From Chryseobacterium sp. VAUSW3 (GTDB lineage Bacteria > Bacteroidota > Bacteroidia > Flavobacteriales > Weeksellaceae), in contig NZ_NIUY01000002.1 in the NCBI RefSeq assembly GCF_002205795.1, forward strand, positions 62,001-126,000: a stretch of DNA of 64,000 nucleotides. Reading direction: 5' to 3'. The stretch's first letter is position 1; each line of letters opens with the position of its first letter. This document shows, piece after piece, positions 1 to 9,075 of this stretch. The position numbers and the translations under genes are program-made. The notes under the pieces are model-generated. The model did not search any database. It had not been told where the DNA came from and saw only the letters and a list, made by a program, of their open reading frames with translations.

Positions 1-176
<176 letters not shown>

Positions 177-272
177 TCAGTTAAAAACTTTTGAAGTTCT
201 TCCTGAATCGGTTGATCTGCCTTACTGAAGTTAAGTTTTAGCGGAAATTCCGCGTCTTACTTTACCGGCTTT

Positions 273-851
273 TTATTTAATCTTCTCTACTTCTGCAAAG
301 AGTTTTTCGGAAATTTCATCAATTCCGCCTACGCCGTTTACTTCAACGTATTTGCCCTGCTGCTTGTAAAGTTCTGCAACTTCTGCAGTTTTTGTATAAT
401 ATTCTTTAATTCTTGCCCGGATGATTTCTTCATTCGAATCATCTGTTCTTCCGCTGGTTTCGCCTCTTTTCAAAAGTCTTTCCACCAAAATTTCATCGTT
501 TACGATCAAAGAAAGGCAAACGGAGATTTCACCATTCAGAATTTCTTTCACGATCTTTTCCAACGCTTCCGTTTGATTTGCAGTTCTTGGATAGCCGTCG
601 AAAATAAAACCGCTAGTATCAGTCGGTTTTTTTACTTCATCAATCAGCATATCGGTGGTTACCTGATCGGGTACAAGTTCGCCTTTATCGATATAGGATT
701 TAGCGAGTTTGCCCAGTTCTGTGCCGTTTTTCATGTTGTAACGGAACAGATCACCGGTAGAGATTTGTTTCAGATTGAATTTTTCAATCAGATTTTGTGC
801 TTGCGTACCTTTTCCACTTCCCGGAGGACCGAAGAGAACGATGTTTATCAT
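273..851 (-). CDS. adk: Adenylate kinase
   Basis: This enzyme interconverts ATP + AMP and 2 ADP in the cytosol. The Walker A loop GPPGSGKGT is at residues 8-16, the AMP-binding motif FIFDGYPRT is near residues 82-90, and the LID arginine segment ERLLKRGETSGRTDD is near residue 125. At 192 residues it is the short-LID form without zinc cysteines, usual for Bacteroidota. It lies 48 bases downstream of hpt and upstream of obgE on the same strand, so a shared transcript from the hpt promoter is likely. Its product ADP/AMP pool ties it to the hpt and purA genes next to it. Confidence 0.97.
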   Translation of the reverse strand: MINIVLFGPPGSGKGTQAQNLIEKFNLKQISTGDLFRYNMKNGTELGKLAKSYIDKGELVPDQVTTDMLIDEVKKPTDTSGFIFDGYPRTANQTEALEKIVKEILNGEISVCLSLIVNDEILVERLLKRGETSGRTDDSNEEIIRARIKEYYTKTAEVAELYKQQGKYVEVNGVGGIDEISEKLFAEVEKIK

Positions 852-899
852 TTTATTAGATTTATATTTTGAATTTGAGTGTTGATACTCAATTTTTAC

Positions 900-1454
900 T
901 TATTCGTTTATCCTGCCTTCTTCAAGTTGGTACAAATCTCTGAGGTTTCTGCCCAGTTCATCATAATCCAAACCGTAACCTAAAACAAATTTGTTCGGTA
1001 TTTCTTTGCCGATGTAATCAAGTTTAAATTCTTTCTGGTAAACATCAGGTTTCAGAAGGAAAGAGGCTAATTTTACCGATTTGGGACGCTGGGTTTCTGT
1101 GAAATACTGAAATAGGCTTTCTACTGTGTTTCCGGTGTCTACAATGTCTTCAACTAAAATAATATGGCGGTCTTTGATGTCTTTTGTAAGTTCCATTTTC
1201 TGGTATACGATTCCCGTAGATTGGGTTCCGGCGTAAGAACTCATCTGGATGAAAGCGATTTCGCATTTCCCGGGATAGTGTTTCAGCAGGTCAGAAAAAA
1301 ACATGATCACTCCGTTTAAAACACCAATAAATACTGGGGTTTCATCTTTGTAATCTTCATAGATTTTTAGCGCGGTTGCTTTTACGATTTCCTGGATTTC
1401 AGCATCTTTAAGATACGGAACAAAAGTTTTGTCGTGAATTTGAATGGACTCCAT
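900..1454 (-). CDS. hpt: Hypoxanthine phosphoribosyltransferase
   Basis: This purine-salvage enzyme makes IMP or GMP from hypoxanthine or guanine plus PRPP. The PRPP-binding motif ILVEDIVDTGNT is near residues 99-110, and the N-terminal half carries the usual VLNGV segment near residue 46. Its 184 residues match the family length. It is the first gene of the minus-strand hpt-adk-obgE run and diverges from purA; a TAAATTTG element about 16 bases upstream of the ATG gives a very short leader. Salvage IMP made here is the substrate of the divergent PurA. Confidence 0.95.
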   Translation of the reverse strand: MESIQIHDKTFVPYLKDAEIQEIVKATALKIYEDYKDETPVFIGVLNGVIMFFSDLLKHYPGKCEIAFIQMSSYAGTQSTGIVYQKMELTKDIKDRHIILVEDIVDTGNTVESLFQYFTETQRPKSVKLASFLLKPDVYQKEFKLDYIGKEIPNKFVLGYGLDYDELGRNLRDLYQLEEGRINE

Positions 1455-1470
1455 ATATATTTACAAAATG

Positions 1471-1478
1471 CAAATTTA
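1471..1478 (-). promoter_or_regulatory. -7 element of hpt-adk promoter
   Basis: On the minus strand this reads TAAATTTG, a perfect match to the Bacteroidota -7 consensus TAnnTTTG, with the hpt ATG 16 bases downstream. I see no convincing TTG -33 element at normal spacing, so the call rests on the -7 motif and its position. Confidence 0.55.
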
Positions 1479-1572
1479 AGGTTTTTTAAGGAATTTTTTT
1501 GAATTATAAATTACAGACCATTCAAATTGATCCATTTACAGAGGTTGATGGTATTATTTAGAGTTAAAACTT

Positions 1573-1603
1573 TTGCGCAAAACCTTAATTAAATCTATTT
1601 TTG
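1573..1603 (+). promoter_or_regulatory. purA promoter (-33 TTG, -7 TATTTTTG)
   Basis: TTG at 1573-1575 is followed after 20 bases by TATTTTTG at 1596-1603, matching the flavobacterial TTG-N17-23-TAnnTTTG pattern. The purA ATG at 1628 is 24 bases further on. Confidence 0.65.
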
Positions 1604-1627
1604 TAGAAATCTAAAAAAAAGTAAAAT

Positions 1628-2914
1628 ATGTCAACTTATGTAGTTGTAGGTCTTCAGTATGGGGACGAAGGTAAAGGTAAAATAACAGACGTTTTATCGG
1701 CAAAATCCGATTACGTGGTACGCTTTCAGGGCGGTGATAATGCAGGACATACAGTGTATGCGGGCGAAGAAAAATTTGTATTGCATCTTCTTCCATCCGG
1801 CGTTCTACAGTGTAAAGGGAAATGTATCATTGCCAACGGAGTTGTAGTAAATCCTAAAGCATTTCTTAAAGAAATCGGGCAAATTGAAGAAAAAGGGATG
1901 AGAACAGATCATGTTTTTATCAGCCGCAGAGCCCACGTGATTATGCCTTATCATATTTTACTCGACACCTACCGTGAAGAAGAAGCCGGCGGAACGCACA
2001 TCGGCACCACAAAAAAAGGAATCGGACCGTGTTATGAAGATAAAATCGCCAGAATCGGCATCCGAATGGTAGATTTGCTGAATCCTGAAGTTCTGGAAGA
2101 AAAAATCCGAAAAAATCTTAAAATTAAAAATTCTCTTTTCGAGAAATATTTTGAAAAACCCACTTTAGAATTTGATGAAATTTATAAAGAATTCCTCGAG
2201 CTGGGTGAAAAACTGAAAGACAGAATCGTAGATACTGAAGTTGAACTTAACCAGGCCATCCACGACGGAAGAAACATTCTTTTTGAAGGCGCGCAGGCTG
2301 CAATGCTCGATATTGATTTCGGAACTTACCCTTATGTCACTTCGTCTTCGCCTACAACGGGTGGTGTCTGTACTGGGGCGGGTGTTCCTCCGACGAGTTT
2401 GCAGAATTTAATCGGCGTAGCAAAAGCCTACACTACAAGAGTGGGCGAAGGCCCTTTTCCCACCGAACTGAACAATGAACTGGGTGAAAAAATAAGACAG
2501 ATTGGTTTTGAATTTGGTGCCACAACCGGAAGACCAAGAAGAACCGGTTGGTTAGATCTGGTTTCCCTGAAACATGCCACCATGATCAATGGAATCAATA
2601 ACTTGGTGATTACTAAATTAGATGTTCTTTCCGGTATACCAACAATTAAAATTGCAACAAAATATAAGACTGAAGACGGAAAAATCATCGATTATTTCAC
2701 TTCTTCCACAACAAAACTTTATAAATACGAGCCGATTTACGAGGAGCTTGAAGGCTGGACTGAAGATATTACTAAAGTTAGAAGTTACGACGAGCTTCCG
2801 CAAAACGCCAAAAAGTACATTGAGTTTATTGAAAACTATTTAGGAATTAGTGTGTATTTGGTTTCTGTAGGACCAGAAAGAAGTCAGAACATCATCCGTA
2901 AAGAGTTGTTTTAA
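1628..2914 (+). CDS. purA: Adenylosuccinate synthetase
   Basis: PurA condenses IMP with aspartate, using GTP, to adenylosuccinate, the first committed step towards AMP. The GTP/IMP-binding loop GDEGKGK is at residues 12-18, and TTKKGIGPCYEDK, GTYPYVTSSSPTTGG and TTGRPRRTGWLD are the further family signatures. The 428-residue length is normal. It is a single-gene unit with its own promoter and a terminator directly after it, and it diverges from hpt. PurB, which acts on its product, is encoded at 40089. Confidence 0.98.
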   Translation: MSTYVVVGLQYGDEGKGKITDVLSAKSDYVVRFQGGDNAGHTVYAGEEKFVLHLLPSGVLQCKGKCIIANGVVVNPKAFLKEIGQIEEKGMRTDHVFISRRAHVIMPYHILLDTYREEEAGGTHIGTTKKGIGPCYEDKIARIGIRMVDLLNPEVLEEKIRKNLKIKNSLFEKYFEKPTLEFDEIYKEFLELGEKLKDRIVDTEVELNQAIHDGRNILFEGAQAAMLDIDFGTYPYVTSSSPTTGGVCTGAGVPPTSLQNLIGVAKAYTTRVGEGPFPTELNNELGEKIRQIGFEFGATTGRPRRTGWLDLVSLKHATMINGINNLVITKLDVLSGIPTIKIATKYKTEDGKIIDYFTSSTTKLYKYEPIYEELEGWTEDITKVRSYDELPQNAKKYIEFIENYLGISVYLVSVGPERSQNIIRKELF

Positions 2915-2933
2915 AAGGTTATTTAGAAATATC

Positions 2934-2968
2934 AAAAAGCTGCGGTAAGAAATTATTGCAGCTTTTTT
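2934..2968 (+). terminator. Intrinsic terminator after purA
   Basis: AAAAAGCTGC (2934-2943) pairs with GCAGCTTTTT (2958-2967) around a 14-base loop and ends in a T run, 19 bases after the purA stop. Confidence 0.85.
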
Positions 2969-3238
2969 ATGGTATTTTTTTAATATGTTAAAAATTTATT
3001 TTAAATATTTTTAACCATAAACATATTATTTAAGAATTATTTAAATCAATTCGTCTGCTTCGTCATGAAATTCAGTTTGGGTTAGTTTAAAATTTTCACA
3101 TTGCTATGAATAGAATAGTTTTTAATTTTAATTGTTAAAAATTTGGTTTGTTTTTTGATGATTATTTAAAGGTATTAAAAATTTAATTCAAATTAGATAA
3201 TTTAATACTGCTATATTTAACATTTAAATTACAGGATC
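2969..3238 (+). other. AT-rich leader region of tonB-like gene
   Basis: This is the remainder of a 324-base gap. It is very AT-rich, has no credible reading frame, and holds only weak -7-like sequences such as TATATTTA near 3211. It presumably carries the promoter and leader of the gene at 3239, but no element could be fixed. Confidence 0.3.
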
Positions 3239-4054
3239 ATGAAAAATTTTTTAACTTCTGACAGAGAATCTCGGTTTAATGAGATTCTTTTCGAAAACCG
3301 GAACAAGAGTTATGGTGCGTACGTGCTGCGAAACGAAGAAGGCTTGATTATGAAAAAGTCACTCTTTATCGGAGTTGCCTTTTTTGCTGCCATTGCTTTA
3401 ACTCCATTATTAATTAATGCCTTGGTGGTGAAAGAAACAGTGCTTCCGGCGCCGCCAGTTATTCATGATTTAACACCGATCCCAATTATCAGAGATAAAG
3501 AGCCTGATGTTATTAAACCTGCGCCTCCAGTTGCGCCAAAAATAAATACTTATGATTCCAGGGTTGCTACACCGACAAAAAACGCCCGTGAAGCCAAGCC
3601 TGTAACTCCGGATCAAAAACAAAATGCGATTCCGGGAACAGAAACAAGTTTGGACAATCCGCCGGTACTTACTCCGCCGGTTGTAGAAACTCCGCAAATC
3701 ACTGCTCCAATTGTACCTGAACTTCCGAAAAAAGTGGATAATACTCCGGTTGATAGGGTAGATGTTGAAGCGGGTTTCAATGGAGGAATTAATTCCTTTC
3801 GGGCGCAGGTCGTGCAGAATTTTAACTCAGAGGATTTCGACGACTCTTTTGGGCTTATGAAAACTACAGTCACTTTTATTGTGGAAAAAGACGGTACCAT
3901 CTCGAACATCAAAGCAAATGGAAGCAATAAGGCTTTTAATGCAGAAGCAGAAAAATCCATCAAAAAAATCAAAGGAAAATGGACGCCTGCAAAACTCAAT
4001 GGGGCGTATGTGCGAAGTTATTTTAAATTCCCAATTTCTATGCAGTTTGAGTAA
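3239..4054 (+). CDS. tonB: Energy transducer TonB family protein
   Basis: TonB links the inner-membrane proton motive force (via ExbB/ExbD) to outer-membrane receptors. The cytoplasmic start contains FNEILFENRNKSYGAYVLR, the typical N-terminus of Bacteroidota TonB proteins. One membrane helix follows at about residues 40-60, then a long proline-rich periplasmic spacer (about 70-185), and a C-terminal TonB fold (about 190-271) containing VTFIVEKDGTISNIKANGS. No exbB or exbD is adjacent. It is probably monocistronic, because a strong terminator lies 29 bases after the stop. Bacteroidota genomes hold several TonB paralogs, so receptor specificity cannot be told. Confidence 0.9.
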   Translation: MKNFLTSDRESRFNEILFENRNKSYGAYVLRNEEGLIMKKSLFIGVAFFAAIALTPLLINALVVKETVLPAPPVIHDLTPIPIIRDKEPDVIKPAPPVAPKINTYDSRVATPTKNAREAKPVTPDQKQNAIPGTETSLDNPPVLTPPVVETPQITAPIVPELPKKVDNTPVDRVDVEAGFNGGINSFRAQVVQNFNSEDFDDSFGLMKTTVTFIVEKDGTISNIKANGSNKAFNAEAEKSIKKIKGKWTPAKLNGAYVRSYFKFPISMQFE

Positions 4055-4083
4055 AAGCTCAGCATGAATTTCTTAATTTTCAG

Positions 4084-4121
4084 TTATCCACAAAATATCA
4101 GGTTTTGTGGATAATTTTTTT
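4084..4121 (+). terminator. Terminator with two inverted DnaA-box sequences
   Basis: TTATCCACAAAA (4084-4095) and TTTTGTGGATAA (4103-4114) form a perfect 12-bp stem with a 7-base loop, followed by seven T. Each arm contains TTATCCACA, the perfect consensus DnaA box, in opposite orientation. It works structurally as the tonB terminator; the DnaA-box match may be accidental or functional. Confidence 0.85.
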
Positions 4122-4198
4122 CCGCTATAAAGCTTTAATTAACAATACTTTAACTTAAACCAAGTTATTAACAATCATCCGAAAATGATAAAAAAGTG

Positions 4199-4206
4199 TA
4201 TTTTTG
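4199..4206 (+). promoter_or_regulatory. -7 element of parAB promoter
   Basis: TATTTTTG fits TAnnTTTG and ends 18 bases before the parA ATG at 4225. A clear -33 TTG was not found. Confidence 0.5.
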
Positions 4207-4224
4207 GTGATTAAAATTTAACTA

Positions 4225-4998
4225 ATGGCTAAAATTATAGGGGTTGCAAATCAGAAAGGCGGCGTTGGTAAAACAACTACTGCGGTTAATTTGGCAGCCG
4301 CACTTGGAGTTCTGGAAAAGAAAATCCTTTTGATTGATGCAGATCCTCAGGCTAATGCAACATCAGGATTGGGGATTGATGAAGCTAATTTCTCAACCTA
4401 CAATTTATTGGAGCACAGTACAGATGCGAAAAACTGTATTCAGAAAACCGCTTCTCCAAATCTGGATATTATTCCTTCCCACATCGATTTGGTGGCAGCA
4501 GAAATCGAACTTGTTGACCGCGAAAACCGTGAATACATGCTGAAAGAAGCTTTGCAGTCTGTAAAAGAAGATTACGATTATATCATTATCGACTGTGCAC
4601 CAAGTTTGGGATTAATCACAATTAATGCTTTAACTGCGGCTGATTCCGTGATTATTCCGATTCAGTGTGAGTATTTTGCGCTGGAAGGTTTGGGTAAACT
4701 GCTCAATACCATTAAGAATGTGCAGAAAATTCATAATAAAGATCTGGATATCGAAGGATTATTGCTGACGATGTTTGATTCCCGTTTAAGACTTTCGAAT
4801 CAGGTGGTGGAAGAAGTCAATTCTCATTTCCCGGAAATGGTTTTCGAAACCATCATCAGCAGAAATGTGCGTTTAAGCGAGGCACCAAGTTTCGGTGAAA
4901 GTATCCTGAATTACGACGCAGAAAGCAAAGGAGCGATACAGTATCTTCAGCTGGCTGAAGAGGTTTTGTTGAAAAACGAGAACTTAGTAAAAAATTAA
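4225..4998 (+). CDS. parA: Chromosome-partitioning ATPase ParA
   Basis: ParA/Soj is a deviant Walker ATPase that binds the nucleoid and moves ParB-parS complexes. The deviant Walker A KGGVGKTT is at residues 11-18, Walker A' LLIDADPQANAT is near 38-49, and Walker B YIIIDCAPSLG is near 117-127. Its 257 residues are the short chromosomal type without an N-terminal HTH. It is first in a run with parB, the DUF5683 gene and dapB, starting just after the DnaA-box terminator. The alternative reading as a generic ParA-like MinD protein is made unlikely by the adjacent parB. Confidence 0.96.
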   Translation: MAKIIGVANQKGGVGKTTTAVNLAAALGVLEKKILLIDADPQANATSGLGIDEANFSTYNLLEHSTDAKNCIQKTASPNLDIIPSHIDLVAAEIELVDRENREYMLKEALQSVKEDYDYIIIDCAPSLGLITINALTAADSVIIPIQCEYFALEGLGKLLNTIKNVQKIHNKDLDIEGLLLTMFDSRLRLSNQVVEEVNSHFPEMVFETIISRNVRLSEAPSFGESILNYDAESKGAIQYLQLAEEVLLKNENLVKN

Positions 4999-5049
4999 AC
5001 TGGACTTTTAATACGGATCGCTATAATAAAAAATCATCATTCATAAAAA

Positions 5050-5937
5050 ATGAAAGACAAGAAAAGAGCAATGGGACGTGGTTTGGGCGCTATTTTAAGT
5101 GCCGAATCCAAAGCTACGGTAAACTCCGCTACCGATGAAGGAGCTGATAAGTTTGTGGGAAATATCGTACAGGTTTCTATTGATGATATTTACGCGAATA
5201 CCTCGCAGCCGCGAACATATTTCGATGAAAAAGCCCTGAATGATTTAGCGCAGTCGATTAAAAATTTAGGCATTATTCAGCCCATCACTTTAAGGAAAGA
5301 CGGCAGTAAATTCGAAATTATTTCCGGCGAAAGAAGATTCCGTGCAAGTAAAATTGCAGGTTTGGAAACTATTCCTGCCTACATCCGTTTGGTTAACGAT
5401 CAGGAACTGCTGGAAATGGCTTTGGTTGAAAACATCCAGAGAGAAGATCTGGATGCCATCGAAATTGCTTTAACTTATCAAAGACTTCTCGAAGAAATCG
5501 GGATGACTCAGGAAAATTTGAGTCAGCGTGTAGGGAAGGAACGAAGTACCATCACCAACTCCATCCGTCTTTTAAGGCTAAATCCGGACGTGCAGAATGC
5601 GATCCGCAGCGGAGAAATTTCGGCAGGCCATGGCCGTGCAATCATCAGTTTGGATGATCCGAAGAAGCAGGAAGAACTTTTTGCCAAGATTGTGAAGAAT
5701 AATTTAAGCGTTCGCCAGGCAGAAGAAGAGTCCAACCGGCTTAAGAATCCGGATAATTCACCCAAAAGAGAGAAAGCCGCAGTCCCGAATCATATTAAAA
5801 AAGCTGAGAAAAACCTTGCCGATATTTTGGATGTTAAGGTTGAAATTAAAGCTGCTGCCAACGGAAAAAAAGGAAAAATTGTACTCGATTTCAAAAACGA
5901 AGAAGAGCTCGATAATATTCTTTCACATTTCAGATAA
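5050..5937 (+). CDS. parB: Chromosome-partitioning CTPase/DNA-binding protein ParB
   Basis: ParB loads at parS and spreads as a CTP-dependent clamp. The start KKRAMGRGLGAIL is the ParA-activating N-terminus. The N-terminal nuclease/CTP domain has the GERRFRA signature near residue 96 and ENIQREDLDAIEIA near 127-140, followed by an HTH around 150-175 (QENLSQRVGKERSTITNSIR). A Lys-rich linker leads to a short C-terminal dimerisation domain that ends in a DILDVKV/FKNEEELDNIL pattern. Its 295 residues are typical. The next ATG follows its stop codon directly. Confidence 0.96.
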   Translation: MKDKKRAMGRGLGAILSAESKATVNSATDEGADKFVGNIVQVSIDDIYANTSQPRTYFDEKALNDLAQSIKNLGIIQPITLRKDGSKFEIISGERRFRASKIAGLETIPAYIRLVNDQELLEMALVENIQREDLDAIEIALTYQRLLEEIGMTQENLSQRVGKERSTITNSIRLLRLNPDVQNAIRSGEISAGHGRAIISLDDPKKQEELFAKIVKNNLSVRQAEEESNRLKNPDNSPKREKAAVPNHIKKAEKNLADILDVKVEIKAAANGKKGKIVLDFKNEEELDNILSHFR

Positions 5938-6567
5938 ATGAAGAAACTAACGGTACTTTTCGTCCTACTGTTTTCAATGAAAATCTTCGCACAGGTAAGT
6001 CCGAAAGATACAATTCGTGTTGAAAATTATCCTACAGACTCCATCTCTGCAGTAACCCCAAAATCTGAAATCGAAGTTTATACCGAAATTCAGGAATCCA
6101 ACGCTGCGCCAAGTGTGGCAAAATTCAATCCCACAAAAGCAGGATTATATTCGGCTGTTTTACCTGGACTCGGCCAGTATTATAACAAAAAATACTGGAA
6201 AATCCCAATCGTTTGGGGCGGAATCGGTACCGGAATCGGGATTACCCTTTGGAACCAGAAACAGTATAACAGATACCGGGATGCATTTATTGCGCAGCTC
6301 AATGGCCAGACTCATGAATTTTCCGACATTCCCGGAATTACGGCAGAAGCTTTGGGAAGAACGCAGGACAGGGCAAAGCGGCAGCGCGATTACGCCATCG
6401 CGGTTACCGGCTTAGTTTACATTCTCAATATCGTAGATGCGGTAGTGGACGCACACCTTTATGAAGGCCGAAAGGATCCCGATTTGGCTTTGCAGCCTAC
6501 AGTAATTTATGATGAATTCGGAAAACAGAATTCAAAAGCAGGTCTTAGTTTAAGTTATAATTTTTAA
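5938..6567 (+). CDS. DUF5683 domain protein, exported
   Basis: The protein has 209 residues. The first 18-20 residues are a signal peptide ending in IFAQ, and a variable Ser/Thr-rich linker runs to about residue 65. The conserved core starts with KAGLYSAVLPGLGQYYNKKYWKIP and includes two hydrophobic stretches (about 85-105 and 155-175) typical of DUF5683. The function is unknown; membrane association is inferred. Its ATG abuts the parB stop, and dapB begins 19 bases after it, an order I believe is common in Flavobacteriia. Nothing ties it mechanistically to partitioning. Confidence 0.8.
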   Translation: MKKLTVLFVLLFSMKIFAQVSPKDTIRVENYPTDSISAVTPKSEIEVYTEIQESNAAPSVAKFNPTKAGLYSAVLPGLGQYYNKKYWKIPIVWGGIGTGIGITLWNQKQYNRYRDAFIAQLNGQTHEFSDIPGITAEALGRTQDRAKRQRDYAIAVTGLVYILNIVDAVVDAHLYEGRKDPDLALQPTVIYDEFGKQNSKAGLSLSYNF

Positions 6568-6586
6568 AGCAAAATCAACGTAAAGT

Positions 6587-7288
6587 ATGAAAATAGCACT
6601 GGTAGGATACGGAAAAATGGGTAAAATTATTGATGAAATAGCGACCCAAAGAAATCATGAAATCGTTGCAAAACTTAATGAGTCTCCAAATTCAGAAAAC
6701 CTAAATAATGCTGATGTAGTCATCGAATTTTCGAATCCTGAAGTGGCTTTTAACAATATTAAAACCTGCCTGGAGAATAAAATTCCGGTGATTTGCGGAA
6801 CGACAGGCTGGCTCGACCAAAAACACGAAATCGAAAAAATCGCAGCTGAAAATAATACCTCTTTTTTATATGGCTCAAATTTCAGCTTGGGAGTAAATCT
6901 TTTCTTTGCGCTGAATGAAAAATTAGCTGATCTGATGAAAAATTTTCCTGACTATAATATTCAGCTTGAAGAAATTCATCATATTCACAAAAAAGATGCT
7001 CCAAGCGGAACGGCGATTTCCCTGGCAGAAGGAATCATCAAAAATGACAATAGATTTGAAGTTTGGAAGCTCGATGAAACCAGAGATAAGGAACTGGGAA
7101 TTTTTGCAATCCGTGAAGATGAGGTTCCCGGTACGCACAGCGTTTTTTACAGAAGTGAGGTCGATGAAATCGAGATAAAACACACGGCTTACTCCAGAAA
7201 CGGCTTTGCGCTGGGCGCTGTAATTGCTGCAGAGTGGATTCAGGGAAAAACAGGTAACTTTTCCATGAAAGATGTTCTTTTCTCTTAG
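6587..7288 (+). CDS. dapB: 4-hydroxy-tetrahydrodipicolinate reductase
   Basis: DapB reduces hydroxy-tetrahydrodipicolinate to tetrahydrodipicolinate with NAD(P)H in lysine/diaminopimelate synthesis. The nucleotide-binding loop GYGKMG is at residues 7-12, ICGTTGW is near 66-72, and the family signature EIHHIHKKDAPSGTA is near residues 127-141. At 233 residues it is slightly shorter than enterobacterial DapB (about 270), as in other Bacteroidota. It lies in the parAB-DUF5683 run, 19 bases after the previous stop. Confidence 0.96.
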   Translation: MKIALVGYGKMGKIIDEIATQRNHEIVAKLNESPNSENLNNADVVIEFSNPEVAFNNIKTCLENKIPVICGTTGWLDQKHEIEKIAAENNTSFLYGSNFSLGVNLFFALNEKLADLMKNFPDYNIQLEEIHHIHKKDAPSGTAISLAEGIIKNDNRFEVWKLDETRDKELGIFAIREDEVPGTHSVFYRSEVDEIEIKHTAYSRNGFALGAVIAAEWIQGKTGNFSMKDVLFS

Positions 7289-7360
7289 TAAAAATTATTT
7301 TGTAACAGTTACACTATCCTGCTAACTAATAAGCCATTAAACAACCACCAACACCACATT

Positions 7361-9013
7361 ATGAATTATTTTCTCACTTATACAGTTTATGTTTTAATCC
7401 TCTCAGTTCTGATGGGGGTTTCAACCTGGAAACTCTATAAAAAAATGGGTTACAATCCGCTTTTTGCTTTTGTACCTTTTTATAATTATTATATCATACA
7501 GAAAGAAACCGGCCACCCGAAATGGTGGGTCGCAATGGCTTATCTTCCGATTGTCGGGCCTATTATGATGACCGTTTTTCATCTGTTTCTGATGAAACAT
7601 TTCGGTAAAAGCACCTTCTCGCAGCGGTTACTTACTGTGATTCTTCCTTTCATTTATATGGCTTTCATCAATTATTCGAAAGATCCAGAGATAGAAACTG
7701 AAGACGAACTGTATTTAACTGAGGACGAGAAAAGTGAGAAAAAGAAAGAGTCTTTCGCAGGTTCCATCACTTTTGCTGTAGTTTTTGCGACAATCGTTCA
7801 CGTGTTCATGACCCAGCCTTTCGGAATTCCGACAGGTTCCATGGAACGTACCCTTCTCGTGGGAGATTTCCTGTTTGTGAATAAATGGAGTTATGGATTC
7901 AGAATGCCGATGCGTCCTGTGGCAATTCCGTTCTTGCAGGGAACCATTATGGATACAGGCGAAAAAGGCAATCCGAAAGACGATCCGAAATCATATGTGG
8001 AAGCGGTGAAATTACCTTACGCCAGAATTTTTCAGTTCAGCAAACCTGAGCGAAATGATATTGTAGTTTTTAATTATCCTCAGGATTCGGTGCATAAAGC
8101 AATCGACAGAAAAGATCCTTACGTAAAACGTTGTGTTGCTGTAGCCGGAGATATTATTGAAATTAAAGCCGGAAGACTTTTCGTTAACGGAAAGCCGGAA
8201 ACAATCTTAGGAGATCAGCAGAAACAGCACAAATTTATTGCAACTACAGGGAGTCAATTAGATATTCCGGCGCTTTACAGACAATACGGTTTCCTGCCTG
8301 TGCAGGAAATACAAACAGAAACCGGTTATTTGTACGATTTTCAAGGTCTGACCGATCAAACGGCTAAAGAAATAAAAGAATTGCCACAGGTTATCGACCT
8401 TAAAGAACACATCTGGCCAAAAGATTCGGCAGCGCTTTCCTATAAAGTGAATGCCGCAAGAGACAGCTATACGAAGAATTTAGATACGACTCAGTCTATT
8501 TTCCCAATCAATAAAAAATGGAATCAGGATTGGTATGGACCATTGAAAATTCCTAAAAAAGGAGATGTGGTAACTTTAAATCAGGAAACTTTACCTGAAT
8601 ACCAATGGATTATTTCTGAATACGAACATAATAAACTCGAAAACAGAAACGGAAAAATCTTTGTAAACGGCCAGGAAACGAATCAATATACCATCAAACA
8701 GGATTATTATATGATGATTGGGGACAACCGAGATGCTTCACTCGACGCCAGGTTTTTCGGGTTCGTGCCGGAAGAAAATATTGTCGGCAGCCCGATGTTT
8801 ACCTGGATGAGTGTGGAAGGCCTGTTTTCTGATAAAAGCTCATCTTACCAACCGGACGGTAAAAAAATCCGTTGGGACCGTATGTTCAAAGCCACCAACA
8901 CCGGCGAAGCAAACAAGACATCTTACTGGTGGGTAGCGGTGATACTTTTAGTACTGTTTTTTGGCTGGGATTACTTTGCTAAACTCTTCAAAAAGAAAAA
9001 TAACGAAGACTAA
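7361..9013 (+). CDS. lepB: Signal peptidase I (large Bacteroidota type)
   Basis: LepB removes signal peptides from exported proteins at the periplasmic face. N-terminal hydrophobic segments lie at about 5-22, 55-75 and 90-103, a charged linker follows, and another helix runs near 134-150. The catalytic Ser160 is in GIPTGSMERTLL and the Lys256 general base is in DPYVKRCVAVAGD. The box MIGDNRDASLDARFFGFV is near residue 450, and there is a C-terminal membrane helix around 520-538. At 550 residues it is far longer than E. coli LepB (324), with an expansion between the Lys and the GDNRD box, as is usual in this phylum. A strong terminator follows. Confidence 0.95.
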   Translation: MNYFLTYTVYVLILSVLMGVSTWKLYKKMGYNPLFAFVPFYNYYIIQKETGHPKWWVAMAYLPIVGPIMMTVFHLFLMKHFGKSTFSQRLLTVILPFIYMAFINYSKDPEIETEDELYLTEDEKSEKKKESFAGSITFAVVFATIVHVFMTQPFGIPTGSMERTLLVGDFLFVNKWSYGFRMPMRPVAIPFLQGTIMDTGEKGNPKDDPKSYVEAVKLPYARIFQFSKPERNDIVVFNYPQDSVHKAIDRKDPYVKRCVAVAGDIIEIKAGRLFVNGKPETILGDQQKQHKFIATTGSQLDIPALYRQYGFLPVQEIQTETGYLYDFQGLTDQTAKEIKELPQVIDLKEHIWPKDSAALSYKVNAARDSYTKNLDTTQSIFPINKKWNQDWYGPLKIPKKGDVVTLNQETLPEYQWIISEYEHNKLENRNGKIFVNGQETNQYTIKQDYYMMIGDNRDASLDARFFGFVPEENIVGSPMFTWMSVEGLFSDKSSSYQPDGKKIRWDRMFKATNTGEANKTSYWWVAVILLVLFFGWDYFAKLFKKKNNED

Positions 9014-9038
9014 TAATCTATCCTGATATAAATACAGT

Positions 9039-9064
9039 CCCTCTCCATCGGAGGGGGATTTTTA
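9039..9064 (+). terminator. Intrinsic terminator after lepB
   Basis: CCCTCTCC (9039-9046) pairs with GGAGGGGG (9050-9057), with one T-G pair and a 3-base loop, followed by ATTTTTATT. Confidence 0.75.
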
Positions 9065-9075
9065 TTAAACCGATT

